Counted from the first letter of the stretch, positions 21,601 through 61,617 are shown. The stretch is 64,000 nucleotides of DNA from Tubiluchus corallicola (GCA_030141605.1 JAQGDQ010002372.1:1-64000); one strand, 5' to 3'. The notes: generated by a model from the letters alone, not told the origin. Numbers and translations: made by a program.

Positions 21601-24600
21601 TGTGCAACTTTTTCCAATACAACTACACTTTTTAAAGGTGGCTCACAATAGGGCATTTCGTAGGCTCTTCGTGGGATTATATAGTGTATGAGAAAAATTG
21701 GTAAATTTTAATATTCCTAACTATGAAACTACACGAAATATAACAGGATCCTACTTTGCACATCACAAAACATATATATGAACGAATTTGTACAAACTAC
21801 ATTTTGCACTATGAGGTCAACATCTTTTACCATTTTAATGGTGACTTTTGTTGGGTTTTATGCATCTGTGTGTTGTATTTTTTAATGATCTGTCTTGTGT
21901 TCTACGTTTTCTGTTCTGGGTGTATGTATGTATATATAGGTAAATATTTTATTAGTTTCTATTGTAATTTTATAGTATAGCTGAGTTTTTGCTAATTTGT
22001 TACATAACGCTGTGTGCTTTTAAATGTATTTAAATGAAATAAATTTAAAATAAAAAAATAATAAATTTGTTAGGCTGTATATAACTATGAGGCGCCTATA
22101 CAAGTCCTTTAACGTTAAAGGTTGTTTTAATAATTACTCGTGATTTATATTTTTACCCGTTAACAATTTTATTATTATTCCAAAATCTTTTAGGAGGCTA
22201 CTTGGTCGACTTTACCAAATACCAAAACAAATCGCTTTATGTAGAAGACGGGTCAAGCCAAGAACTGTATATCCAAGAATCCTATCCAGATGAGTGTGCT
22301 AAGTTTTGTGTAGAGGTTTGTGCTCTAAGAAACAACATTAACATAGACGTTTATTCGTATAGTAATAATATTACAGATAAAACACTAATAATAAAGGCTT
22401 AAAAATGACTTCGTTTCTAACTCAAGTAATGGTTATAATTGTGTTGACGATGAAGATGAGTGTGTTTATTTTTTATTATGTGTGACGTTGAAGTGTGTTT
22501 ATTTTTTATTATGTGTAACGCAAGAAAAGTAAATTAGATCACATGTTAGTCACTTCTCAAAAATTTTTATGAGCTTACAAGAAGATTAGAGGAAATCCAA
22601 AAACCCAAAGGAACTTATTCCCACGGATTGTGACAGTTGCAGTAATGGAATAGTAATGAGAGCAGACAGGTCGACTGACAGATGGACGTAAAGATAGATA
22701 GATGGATAGGTAGCAGATAGATAGGCAGGCCTACTAGTAGAGTACCATGGGCTATCCATGCGTGCCTCTGATTATATGGTTATACGGCATTTTCTCACTT
22801 GATGAGTGAATGGCCAGTTTCTCGACAGTATTTAGCAGATTCTGGATACCTTGTCTGCAGTATCTTACACGTTTGTATGCGTTTAGCAGAGAATAATAAT
22901 ATAGTTGCTACTATACGCTATTTTTCCTAAGCTGGAATTACCAAAACTGCTCGCACTTACAGGTCAATGTATTTTTACTAAAGTACTGTAACAAAATCAT
23001 TTACACTTTATGTACGTGAATTTTATGTGTATGAAGCGCAGCCATATTTAGATACTATCACTAAGTGAAATATCGACCTAGGCTAAAGAGCTACATTTAC
23101 TCGCGTTAAATGCAAAACCATTTCTATGTTTAGGAGTCCAACTTTGACTGTCGCTCGTTCGATATGTGTACAGGACGTCCAGGATTAGTTGCAACTTACT
23201 GCATACTCGAATCCGCTAATCTCCAAGATTCCAATGCACAACTCGAAGACTACATGTTATGTGATCATTATTCACGTATGGATTTAAACAGTTTTAGTAT
23301 CACTAAGTATTGTCAATTTTAATCTTTAAAACGAATTCACAGTTGTGAAAACAATGTAGCTTGTTTTCCTATTTCACTCCATAAGCGTAGAGTTTGCCAG
23401 TCAGCACAGTATTAGTAATTTTAATAAGCCTTCATGCAGCTTACTGATTTGGCTACGTAGCATTTTGAATCTTATTTGTAGAATGCATTCTTATTTCTAA
23501 TTATTCTTCCGATGTATGTGTTTTTCTAAGCCTTTCTACAAAATCATCTGTCTAGCGTTAGTAAATTTCCAACGGCATTCTGCCCAGATGTAGGGTGTGA
23601 AAGATTTTAGGTTATTTACTTTAGTGTTCACTCATTCTTTACCCTACCCCCCCCCATACTCTCTTTTTAAACTGTATTCATGTGGTCCTGACTTGGCGTC
23701 TTTATGTCATGTTATACTGACAGGGCAAGCTTACCTTGTCTTTTGGCAGTCTGTTCTTGGCTAGGAAAGTTGTTGTTGTTGTTTACCCAGTTAAACCATT
23801 TATTTATCAAGAATACCAGAGCCATGATGATGTTACTCAGTGTTTCATTATTACTAATAGCTTTATTTTTAAGCCCAAATTAGTTTGTTATATCTTGTTA
23901 TGATTTTCTCACAGGTAAAACGTAGTAAAGCTAGTGAAACATGATTTTTTTTACTTTGGGCATCATGAAGTAACAGTCTCTCACATAGGGCTTATATGTA
24001 CCTGTGAGCCAGTTCTTTTATAATAATTAGTATAGCCTCCTTAAATGAAGCACGAGGCAGCTTTAGTGGGAAAATATTAGTAAAAAAGTTATAACCAATT
24101 AGTAATAAAAGGAGGTTTAATTGCAGTAAATGTAGTAACAGTTTGTTTGTGTATACTTAGTAACAGAGCTATCTGTTTTTTGAAAAACCGGTTGATATTA
24201 GCGAAGTGTTGGCTTTGATGCGTGCTTTAGTAATTTGTGCATGGTGTCATTTGTGCAGATTTGGTTGGTTCGCCAGTTGCACTTCACTCTGATTACCAAA
24301 GTGCACCATTGCGTCTTTCAGATTTTCGGAAGACGAAACAATGGGTTACTCGTTTATTGATTTTTTTCTGCTCAACTATCTGGATATGTCATTTAGAATG
24401 CCATTTAGATTGTCACAGTATCCTTTTGATGAATAAGTTTATTAGAACGCCGTTTGGCGTTGCCATAGAATTCGTTTTGTCGCAAAATTTAGAATAAAAT
24501 TTACTCCATTGTGACGCCACAGTATAAAACTGGCTAAGAACTTATTGTTATTGTGGGAGCAACAAGAACGAGACCGGCTTCACGGCGAATAAGATCTGGC

Positions 24601-26498
24601 TACAAGATTAGCTTGCCAGCGAGTAACCGAAAACCAATGAACTGCAATAATTGATGGAAGTTTTGGATGTTTTAGGCGACCGATATCTGGATGGAACACT
24701 TGTAGGGAGTAATTCACATATGGTATGTGAAGTTAAGCCTGACAACGAAACCATTACTCCAACTGAAAACCCACCCGGGTTGTCTACAGGTATTTGTTGT
24801 AAACTACTAAAAAATTAGTAAATAGTATGATCTTCGAAGAACATGCTTTTATAAGTCATAAAATCATCGGATTCGTATGCATATGTTTGTGTGACAGTTT
24901 GTGGGAATAAAACTAACATATTATAACTAGTCTAGGGTAATTTAACGTCAGTGTCTCAAATCTAAAGCTCGGCTCACATGTTCTCCGTGAGTGTGAGCGA
25001 CTAAACAGGAAACACTAAACAGACAGAGCTCGTAATTTACTAACATAACAGGGTAATCATTTCTGCTAATTTCATCACCAAGCGTTTGGGTTCATGTTGG
25101 GGCAATTCTCCTATAGGACCCGATCATTTTACTAAACATAATCATCGAGTTGTTAATCGTAAAACGTTTACACTAAGTTTGAAATAGAACTATTAAACAC
25201 ACGGATGCTGTGCAAATCATGCAGTATATTATTAAACAAGAACAAAGCAAAGAACAATTGTACATAGAGGAGAAAACAATACCTACTACCTACTGGGCCC
25301 AGATTTAACAAGCAGCAAGGAGTATACTCATGTTTATATGTAGTTCCCGATGGCCGGCTCTTCCAGGATGCACCAAGGACGGTTTACAGTCCCAAAGCCA
25401 CGATCCCCTACTGGAATAAGGAGGAGCTCCACAATGTAGCCGATCCATGAGTCCTTACACGCCACAAGTAGTTTAATCTGGAATCGTAGTTGTATCTCTG
25501 CGTCTCCTCTACCGCCGAATAGCGTAACCAGGATACTGTGAACTCCACCACTATGGGAACACTCCACCAATGCTCTGAAAGTTTCAGAATCCCTCCCAGG
25601 GTGGGTTGTCCAAGAGTTCCTCTAAGTGAAATATGACAAGGCAATTACTTCACTCCTGAGTCGTGCTGGTGCTACGTAAACGGTGTCGATACAACATTGT
25701 GCATTTAACTATTGTCTCTCACAGGACATCAACTGAATTTTGCCATTAATGCCAAAATAAAACTCATAGACAAAACGTGTCTCAAACATATGACGAACAG
25801 AAGAAAGGTACCAACTATGGTGACCAGGTAAAAACGGCCTAGATAGACATCCGTTTAACAAAAAATTCGGTACCTGAATGAGGTGGGCAAACATTAGCCT
25901 AGATGGAATGACCTTGTATATAATGCATAGTATCCAATGGCTTCTATACTGTTCAAAATCTTATAGTGATGAATGGCCTTGTATATCGGCCAGTTAGTTA
26001 GCGGTCATGCATCGCATGGCCGTGACAGTTTGTATAATGCCTAATAAAATTTTAAGCTTATTTGCTTGTTATTTAGAAAATTTTGACAGTATAGTGGGCG
26101 TATTCTTGAACATATCTTACTATACTGACTGATACTTCCAAATTATACGTCCATTAACTACCTGATTAGGTATTTTTAGAAAATCGAGTATTTCTTAGCA
26201 TATTTATTTTCGTTTTATTTTGAAGTTCTTTGGCACGTGAGGGGCCATTAGAAAAATGCACAGTAAATCAGCAGCTTACTCTGTTTTTGTTCATTGACAG
26301 TTAGTGCTGTTTAGCTTCGTTTACTATTAAAAACTGATTTAGACTTTAGAAGTGCTGCAAGTCACAAGCGCATAACAGAATTTAGCCATTGTAATGTCTA
26401 ATGTTTGTTTTCAGGTATATTAGGTTTTACTCTGCCAGTGTCTTAACAGTTAATATACATAATAGTATGCGTGATTAGCATATACATATAATAAATAT

Positions 26499-26542
<44 letters not shown>

Positions 26543-27632
26543 GGAGAGAAGGAGAGAGAGAGACATAAATTTTTTTTTATTTTTGGGTGCGTTACATACA
26601 CACTGTGATGGTCCAGTAGGGAATCACTAGCCTAACAACCGTGCACATTGCTGATGATGAAAAGATAAAATTTACTTTTTTTGCCTTTTTAATTTAATTT
26701 GGTGTTCTACAAAATTGTATTTTGATCTCATAAATTACTACCTCTGGTAGCTAGGTCACTTGGGTGGGTACACGAGTATTCCATTGTAGAGGAAGATCTT
26801 TACGTTAAAATTAAATCACTGAAGCCAGACGTTCACGTGAGCAGTGCGACCTGGATTTTTTTACCTGCCGATTGTATGCCATGTAGTACTAGAGAATGGT
26901 TTTCCTTTGTTAAACGGAGGTACGTCTATACGTTAAGTACCTTCCGTCTTGTATCCTGTCTCAGTTTGATGTCAAGACATGTGATGTGGTCCCTGAGTTC
27001 TGGTTCAAGTTTCACGGACCCGAGGAGACGTTAGCAGATCACAGAAAGACGTAACGGTATACTTAGACGTACTTCTACTTAAGTTATTACTCTCGTAAAT
27101 CACCAATTGCTAATTGCCATTTGTTGGGTTAACACCATAGGGATGGTAGACTGTTAATCGGTCAGATTCACTTGAGGAGTGTTATCTTCACGTAGGCGTT
27201 AAAGGAGATCCTGTTATCTTCACGTAGACGTTAAAATGTTTACCACGTTGGGAACGTCGTCTGTGCGACACTGTCATGCAAAAATCTGTAAGCTGTGACT
27301 GTCAGTGTGAACCGTTGTACCGCCAGTGAATACTCAGCAAAATCCGAGTAGATCGCCAATATTCTGGGGAAATGGTTTTCCTTTTTTGTATATTGATGTT
27401 CATTGTCATTTTTTTGAATATTTGGAATCTTATTAAATTTGTTGTAACATGTCATTACTTGCTTATCTTATATGTACATCTTGTGAACATATCTTAAAAT
27501 TAGCATAAATAATTAGTTTACACCTTTCGGCACACGCTACGTCAAAAGGTGGTTTTCGGGTATCTGCGGCCTTTCGCCCGAACAATCACACATACATACA
27601 TACATACATACATACATACATACATACATACA

Positions 27633-27668
<36 letters not shown>

Positions 27669-27846
27669 TGAAAAAATTTTCATGGCTAGTCTATTTATTA
27701 TACTTTTATTTGTTCCTATAGGTGGTGCTGTTGGGTTGGCTTTTGGCATGATACTGTTGGGCATTTTGTTAACAGTGGTAGTTCTAGCTGCATATATGAA
27801 ATACACGGGAAAGCGTTTTGATGGTATGAATACGAGACTTATGTAA
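6545..27846 (+). CDS. Type I membrane protein: LolA-like domain, four PAN modules, TM helix
   Basis: Sixteen exons (6545-6613, 11764-12021, 13152-13265, 14117-14249, 14836-14997, 15661-15912, 16292-16404, 16870-16924, 17951-18060, 19154-19268, 20298-20410, 21276-21432, 22194-22315, 23134-23275, 24676-24789, 27722-27846) join without a phase conflict into 717 codons and a TAA stop. The order is a LolA-like ectodomain, a PAN module, a 57-residue spacer, three PAN modules, a Pro/Thr linker, a hydrophobic helix and about 15 cytoplasmic residues. PAN modules bind proteins or glycans in other families; the ligand here is unknown. At least eight N-glycosylation sequons fit an extracellular protein. 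The exons from 14117 onward are very secure. The first three are less so, and the signal-peptide exon is missing. A LINE sits antisense in the first intron. No kinase, death or ITAM motif occurs in the tail. Confidence 0.8.
6814..8955 (-). CDS. LINE ORF2, reverse transcriptase part (after in-frame TGA)
   Basis: An open frame of 16 codons after the TGA leads to a methionine at 8907 and 697 further residues. RT motifs are clear: [43 protein letters not shown] and the catalytic FKYADDGT. Near the C-terminus [17 protein letters not shown] forms the C-x-C...H...C element typical of Jockey/R1/I-type ORF2 proteins. It lies in the same frame as the endonuclease part, so this is one polyprotein interrupted by a stop. 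The methionine at 8907 need not be a true start. Confidence 0.9.
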   Translation of the reverse strand, partial: RDYKKIFTGRANSDIGMLKYEGNIYSENQDICEVLYKNFLSGDHVNGANFDYFWQQQVEGEVSRYDYRGMVPLAINCNFTMDELNIAIKETVTQGKSTDCDAFHPLMVKHLGFWAKAVFLYLCNLCLSKSEWVWRESNVIFIKKEGKTNYTDPGSFRPLTLSSYFGKFAERLLSNRLRTYMFENDLIDEVQEGFMAGRNTGRYLIRLISNIQKHLLQNDVCLSICGDFQRAFDSVWLDGLLFKLYEAGFKGRILGLIKTFLYERNVRIKVNNYTSQEYCCKIGLPQGSVISPVLFNFYVSDMFDEILAISNTNNFKYADDGTILVACSSENETLRTSQLCCDKLYNWCFKWRQILNCSQGKTEVIPFGLHDLNDCLKFGTNDVSYVQSSKVLGVTIDSNLSFENHVSKVRRQAWNRWMSIKRKSMLYKGFSLSVIIALFKTLVLPIIMYAAPAWMVRKHSLFDDLLYDVMKTATGCHFHPSKDKLELICGLPPLDIIFKGITVKFMLKSLAMSDSDLVKTHIIEISRDPTIGHRHFLRELLASSGHYLKLCKNYNSRTIDYGSIPLNILEYKKQDIEHFITHLWKNRCRTRYQCQELSILPENVFLTPLDLPFHTNSRRLEKLSCSILLGQGNFKDFLFKIGYIHENACICSEEAQTVEHLLFNCTLVDENKRLALANSLQFQNISKIYTSRDKNLLVAFSELVCDSFLQTLV
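8956..10104 (-). CDS. LINE ORF2, endonuclease part (ends at TGA)
   Basis: 382 residues of an apurinic-type endonuclease that would nick target DNA to prime reverse transcription. Motifs in order: CQININ near residue 12, [18 protein letters not shown] (usually GDFN), [10 protein letters not shown] and MGHFPVI (usually SDHxP). The start ATG overlaps the ORF1 stop by one base (TAATG). The stop is a TGA in RKSNAF-stop-RDYKK; a tryptophan (TGG) at this place is common in LINEs (FW...), so the TGA probably arose by a single base change. Confidence 0.9.
   Translation of the reverse strand: MAASSRCLSVCQININTFSVRSQYALDKYVNSYYFDIVTVQEVKAKQYDDVTLTNYQSYVKNKDPNTSGCAVFVKNGLISCRLHELEDNNTDTIWVLVKGKGLKMIVASVYVLPNKVEHMQSMLASFKKACLFSDQQSLDGVMLTGDLNSRSFMWDVKTNSHGQLLNDFVWSSTYPVLPVAPLVETFKSAHGKSIIDIVLLTNNLASLPVTQSVDDEVELFSGAPLMGHFPVITKLGASFHNYSTTAKRTVFDFKSSNWHSWSGYLENSLRSNFALLNDAIMREDPIELWQLFQKLIKNSSEAVLPKKVICNHSKPFWTQNLSFLSNNVRRLRKIYLKHSNIHNRNRYLEEKTKFDEELRTAADNWLYKKCVNLNVRKSNAF
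10104..11279 (-). CDS. LINE ORF1, RNA-binding protein with three CCHC-type knuckles
   Basis: 391 residues. An N-terminal pair of CxxC motifs (CTICRR and CEVCVGC) looks like a small zinc finger. The middle holds an acidic and coiled-coil-prone stretch. The C-terminus holds three knuckles: [27 protein letters not shown] and [15 protein letters not shown]. These bind the element's RNA in related LINEs. The frame is intact from the start at 11279 to the TAA that overlaps the ORF2 start. Confidence 0.9.
   Translation of the reverse strand: MSTSSVLARKSCTICRRSKEITKREIYCEVCVGCFHKFSNDNESDSETETIGTQSEPKPQAPNDASKAVFLDLLKTEIIHFIQEENDINKLTEILNRLKKISGDPVMDKLNQIEQSIEKLSGTERRPSGLTSYSNAVKKDMQTSVTSRNRQLPNTQNPIVQYDPARTVIIENVKDKKLVETSASIKTNLCKYFPRVRFEIAYRTARGNIQIQLKDSETADEIISSWNPTYMGTDTKVRKPNKYSIGVIKDCDPELTEDEIKAAIEQKFPVIEVERFKRKNGANMPIVKVKFSSDVELQRAIQEGIPIKHLLCEVEQYIRKQTPLRCHKCQSFGHVAKWCRNKANCGKCGNLHKTSECNSKEIKCYNCKSEHEANSKNCSTYLDQLKRLNRI
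11401..11763. other. Stretch between the LINE and the next exon
   Basis: No gene seen. It may hold the LINE 5' end. A GA-rich and G-rich tract at about 11686-11738 precedes the exon, so the pyrimidine tract expected before the acceptor at 11763 is poor. Confidence 0.4.
11764..12021 (+). CDS. LolA-like domain exon with a 15-residue tandem duplication
   Basis: The peptide runs from two tandem 15-residue units ([30 protein letters not shown]; 45-base units from 11771 and 11816) through [17 protein letters not shown] to [18 protein letters not shown]. The last part, joined to [11 protein letters not shown] in the next exon, resembles the (Y)xG-x-R-x-x-RGIPCDxW signature of metazoan LolA-like proteins. 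The best 3' end is CAG followed by GCAAGC, a GC-AG intron. The start is uncertain: CAG at 11761-11763 gives phase 0, while each repeat unit also contains an acceptor-like ATAG or GTAG followed by GC in phase 1. Sequons NTS and NKT are present. Confidence 0.6.
12022..13151 (+). other. GC-AG intron
   Basis: The intron begins CAG/GCAAGC and ends TATTACAG. GC donors with this surrounding are the main functional class of non-GT donor. No GT donor near 12021 keeps the LolA-like reading. The intron contains a transposase relic at 12583-12825. Confidence 0.5.
12583..12825 (+). pseudogene. C-terminal relic of a Tc1/mariner-type transposase
   Basis: The 79-codon frame contains [14 protein letters not shown], then [13 protein letters not shown] and [19 protein letters not shown]. 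This resembles the end of Tc1/mariner (IS630-like) transposases: PxDYxIWxxLKxKVY, then a helix ELKxxIVxxWxxI and RKxxxxWxxRLxxxIxxxGxxIE. The DDE catalytic part and the terminal repeats are not visible, so it is a dead fragment within the intron. Confidence 0.55.
13152..13265 (+). CDS. LolA-like domain exon (RGLLCDVW)
   Basis: A TATTACAG acceptor, 38 codons, donor GTAATT, phase 0 on both sides. It encodes [11 protein letters not shown], then two sequons (NVT, NQT) and WEYYFFN. The EYYF[13 protein letters not shown] junction with the next exon matches the EYYFS...VPVR-x-x-x-x-G pattern of LolA-like domains as I recall them. Confidence 0.65.
13425..13651 (+). repeat. tRNA-Arg-like SINE with TTA tail
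   Basis: From about 13431 the text resembles a decayed tRNA gene: ATCGATAACGCGTCTG as A-box region and GTCGAAAGTTTGAAACCGCG as B-box region, similar to tRNA-Arg. About 120 bases later it ends in a (TTA)n tail at about 13627-13651. This head-body-tail layout suggests a SINE in the intron. Confidence 0.5.
14117..14249 (+). CDS. LolA-like domain exon ([14 protein letters not shown])
   Basis: An AAACAG acceptor, 44 codons plus one base, donor GTTTGT; phase 0 in, phase 1 out. The peptide begins [21 protein letters not shown] and ends in a charged stretch with one cysteine. It continues directly into the next exon. Confidence 0.75.
14836..14997 (+). CDS. Ectodomain exon between LolA-like and PAN parts
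   Basis: A TATTTCAG acceptor and GTTAAC donor, phase 1 on both sides, 54 residues without cysteine. It contains [19 protein letters not shown] followed by [14 protein letters not shown] and [10 protein letters not shown], an alpha-beta-beta pattern. It reads like the small domain that follows a LolA-like domain in animal proteins, but I cannot name it. Confidence 0.75.
15661..15912 (+). CDS. PAN module 1 in one exon
   Basis: A TTTTCAG acceptor and GTAAGT donor, phase 1 on both sides, 84 residues. Six cysteines follow PEEC-x3-[13 protein letters not shown] and VFCDYYY. The CxSFxxC core and the final C-D-Y/F-Y are shared with the three later modules. Unlike them, this module has no intron in the middle. 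Confidence 0.85.
16021..16086 (-). repeat. tRNA-Thr-like SINE head or tRNA pseudogene
   Basis: Read on the minus strand: TAGTGGTTAAAATG (A-box-like), GCTTGTAATAC (anticodon loop, TGT), GGTCACAGGTTCAGACCCC (B-box-like). The stems are imperfect and the acceptor arm is poor, so it is more likely a SINE head than a functional tRNA. Confidence 0.45.
16292..16924 (+). CDS. Two spacer exons between PAN 1 and PAN 2
   Basis: Exons 16292-16404 (phase 1 to 0) and 16870-16924 (phase 0 to 1) encode 57 residues without cysteine, including [17 protein letters not shown] and [17 protein letters not shown]. The set is bounded by phase-1 introns with a phase-0 intron inside, like modules 2 to 4. It may be a decayed or specialised module that has lost its cysteines. 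No domain is recognised. Confidence 0.7.
17951..19268 (+). CDS. PAN module 2, two exons
   Basis: Exons 17951-18060 (phase 1 to 0) and 19154-19268 (phase 0 to 1). Cysteines: GCESEC in the first half; CESFSYC, LEC and DSCTIF in the second. The intron falls just before the CxSFxxC core. The last cysteine is followed by T-I-F instead of D-x-Y. Confidence 0.85.
18278..18679. mobile_element. Small terminal-inverted-repeat element (MITE-like)
   Basis: The ends TGCTACACTGTTTA and TAAACAATGTAGCA are near-perfect inverted copies. Inside each end GTCTGTGTGAG and ACAGACTAATTTT-type units recur, so the arms are themselves repetitive. Length about 400 bases, no coding capacity. It lies in the intron inside PAN module 2. 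A target-site duplication was not identified. Confidence 0.65.
20298..21432 (+). CDS. PAN module 3, two exons
   Basis: Exons 20298-20410 (phase 1 to 0) and 21276-21432 (phase 0 to 1). First half: [18 protein letters not shown] and DKCAQTC. Second half: [15 protein letters not shown], an NLT sequon and APCDFYT. Splice sites are GTAAGT and GTAAGA. The open frame runs on past 21432 by chance. Confidence 0.85.
22194..23275 (+). CDS. PAN module 4, two exons
   Basis: Exons 22194-22315 (phase 1 to 0) and 23134-23275 (phase 0 to 1). First half: [18 protein letters not shown] and DECAKFC. Second half: [16 protein letters not shown] and MLCDHYS. The donor GTTTGT after GTAGAG is weak but is required by phase and by homology to modules 2 and 3. 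Confidence 0.85.
24676..24789 (+). CDS. Juxtamembrane Pro/Thr linker exon
   Basis: A GTTTTAG acceptor and GTATTT donor, phase 1 on both sides, about 38 residues. It includes [15 protein letters not shown], one cysteine, the sequon NET and then [13 protein letters not shown], a proline- and threonine-rich stalk that leads to the membrane exon. Confidence 0.75.
26497..26541. repeat. CA then TA dinucleotide repeat
   Basis: A (CA)n run passes directly into a (TA)n run and is followed by a short GA-rich tract. Confidence 0.9.
27587..27662. repeat. ATAC tetranucleotide repeat
   Basis: About 18 uninterrupted copies of ATAC, 60 bases upstream of the final exon. The minus-strand ORF rich in MYVC is a product of this repeat. 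Confidence 0.95.
27722..27846 (+). CDS. Terminal exon: transmembrane helix and short tail
   Basis: A TTCCTATAG acceptor (phase 1), 41 codons and [21 protein letters not shown] continues into VVVLAAYM, a single strong helix with G-x3-G-like small residues. [15 protein letters not shown] follows as stop-transfer and tail. The tail is too short for a signalling domain, so any signal would need a partner protein. Confidence 0.9.
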
Positions 27847-27928
27847 ATGTTTGCTGTGATAAATTTTAGTACTTCGAGGTTTGTCAAATCACCGATTTGT
27901 GATCAGATTGATCTTTTAAATTGACTGC

Positions 27929-27934
27929 AATAAA
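27929..27934 (+). terminator. Polyadenylation signal AATAAA of the PAN gene
   Basis: The hexamer lies 83 bases after the TAA stop, within a normal range for a short 3' UTR. Confidence 0.5.
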
Positions 27935-29146
27935 AGCACGCAAGCTTTAAATTGCAGTCAGTAATACCGCATGAAACGTCTTTAAAATAGATGTAAAGAC
28001 ATTCAAATAAATTTACCTGCAACTAAGTAAAACTGTTTTAAACGTTGTGGTAGGATGTTTCATTCTAGTTACTAGTAGCATGTAGGCCTACTTGTAATAA
28101 CCATTGATCTGAGATCTGTATAAGGTAATTTTGAAAAGTCATTTTCAATATGTCTCTGCATAAGTTAACGTTACACGTGTAATTATTTAAATCACAGTGG
28201 TGGGCATTTTCAGTTGTGCAACATTTTTAATTTAAACTGTTGATCATTTAAATTCAAAGTGCATTTGACTTTATAGTAATAACGTGCACTTTTGTTATTT
28301 GATTTGCTAATGTCATTTCGGTAAGAAAGCAGGTATAGATATAGCTTTGCACGAAGACCTGCATTTCGAATTGATAATTTAGTGAATGTAAATTCCATTG
28401 GTAATGTAATTCGTTGAATTAGGAACTGTAGGTTAATCAAGGAGATGCTTAGATTATGCTCCTTCGTATAAATTAATTTATTTTTAGCTATATTTTCAAC
28501 TATAAACAAAAACATATCAACATAACGGTGTAGTACTGTTAGCATTTTTAAGCGAATATTCACCTGCAAATCTTTCTGTTGCCGGTGCTCATATTTTGCA
28601 TGACAGTGAGCGCTTCCCCACCAGAAACTGGTGTTTACTATGTTAATGGTACCATCAATAGAAATCAGCATCGAACTAACAGAAAATTAAGTGCACAATT
28701 TTAACAATATATTTGCAAAGTTTCTTGCTTAATATAGACATTTGGCTTGTTTATTTATATGTATTTTTTGTTAACTATCGGATTTTATTTCGGACTGTCA
28801 ATAAACAAAGCATTAACTTCAGCGAACCAACATATTTTTTTACTTTTTTCTGCTTATTTTGTAGTGTTTAAACAAGTTTAATATCCTGCGTTAATTAATT
28901 TTTAGTGCCAATCTATTTGAATTTCAAATATATTTAGATGTCATTTCCCTATGCTATTCGGGACGTGGCAAATAGTTGCAATAAATTCAAGTGGCCACTA
29001 ATGCTTAAATAAAAAGGCAGGCTAAATACATCCCACCGAAGCAATTTCAGAGTAATAACACAATTTTATGCCCTCGGTTACTGTACAAGATTAAATATTG
29101 TTTGGTCTAAACTGACAATAAATACCGCTTCAAATTGAACACAAAG

Positions 29147-29158
29147 TGCGCATGCGTA
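29147..29158 (+). promoter_or_regulatory. NRF-1-like site TGCGCATGCGTA
   Basis: A near-palindromic match to the NRF-1 consensus (YGCGCAYGCGCR) in an otherwise AT-rich stretch, about 250 bases before the Ly6 start codon. Function is inferred only from the match. Confidence 0.35.
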
Positions 29159-29262
29159 GTGGAAGCAGACGCCCAAGGGACTCGCATTGCAGGTAAATGT
29201 AACATGCTTACTTAGCATTGCATCGCGTCAGCGATGATGGTACATTAAAGAGCTTTACTGAT

Positions 29263-29270
29263 TATATAAG
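29263..29270 (+). promoter_or_regulatory. TATA box TATATAAG
   Basis: A good TATA-box match 128 bases before the second-gene start codon. It would place transcription start near 29295 and leave a 5' UTR of about 100 bases. Confidence 0.45.
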
Positions 29271-29397
29271 GGCAAAACCTTTTTGATGAACATGTGGATG
29301 TGATATGACAGAATGGACTGATATGCGCTAAATGATTTAAGAAAATATTCCCCAGTCTGCAAATATAATTGATAAGTTGCAGAAAAGAGAAGGCAAA

Positions 29398-61132
<31,735 letters not shown>

Positions 61133-61393
61133 GTAAGCATTTTTTTCTTACTTAGCACTTCCTACTCTAATCTAATTTACATTTTTTGGATTAAAACTCT
61201 CACGCTGATATGATACTGAATAGTAAGTCCGTGTTTTAGTCCTGATTGCCATTTTGACCAATAATCAACGTTACTTAACGTTAAAAATTCGTATTTTGAT
61301 TCAAATCACATTAAATAAATCGTCACACAATCAGGATGGTCAAAATGACCAAGATTTAGTAGACACATTAACTGTTTGTAGAACAGTTACCTT

Positions 61394-61617
61394 ATTTGTT
61401 TTTAAACTTTTGACGTGCTGAAATTTCGTTTTTTTACACAAAGTCAGTTTTGGTTTTGATGATGATGATGATGCTAAATCCTTCCATTGAAATAGTATAA
61501 ACATTTGTTTTTAAACTTTTGAAGTGCTGAAATTTCGTTTTTTTTTACACAAAGTCAGTTTTGGTTTTGATGATGATGATGATGATGCTAAATCCTTCCA
61601 TTGAAATAGTATAAACA
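61394..61617. repeat. Tandem duplication of about 110 bases with GAT repeat
   Basis: Two adjacent copies beginning ATTTGTTTTTAAACTTTTGA and ending ATAGTATAAACAT differ by one substitution and by T and GAT copy number. The duplication is recent and its inner microsatellites are already changing. Confidence 0.95.

Larger units (their letters stand above)
24790..27721 (+). other. Last intron of the PAN gene
   Basis: About 2.9 kb. Block 25330-25650 is less AT-rich and has two overlapping 78-codon minus-strand ORFs without recognisable motifs; it may be a decayed mobile element. Two copies of GTTATCTTCACGTAG lie at about 27180-27230. Microsatellites are listed separately. Confidence 0.5.
27847..29262. 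other. Intergenic region between PAN gene and Ly6 gene
   Basis: AT-rich. It holds the PAN gene 3' end and the putative promoter of the next gene. A 153-codon minus-strand ORF at 28210-28671 has no recognisable motif and is probably chance. Confidence 0.5.

Noticed and set aside
21433-21635. The open frame of PAN module 3 continues 67 codons past the donor.
   Set aside because: A GTAAGA donor, conservation with modules 2 and 4 and the phase of the next exon show it is intron read-through.
28210-28671. A 153-codon minus-strand ORF.
   Set aside because: No motif, signal peptide, splice context or recognisable similarity; AT-rich sequence allows such a length by chance.
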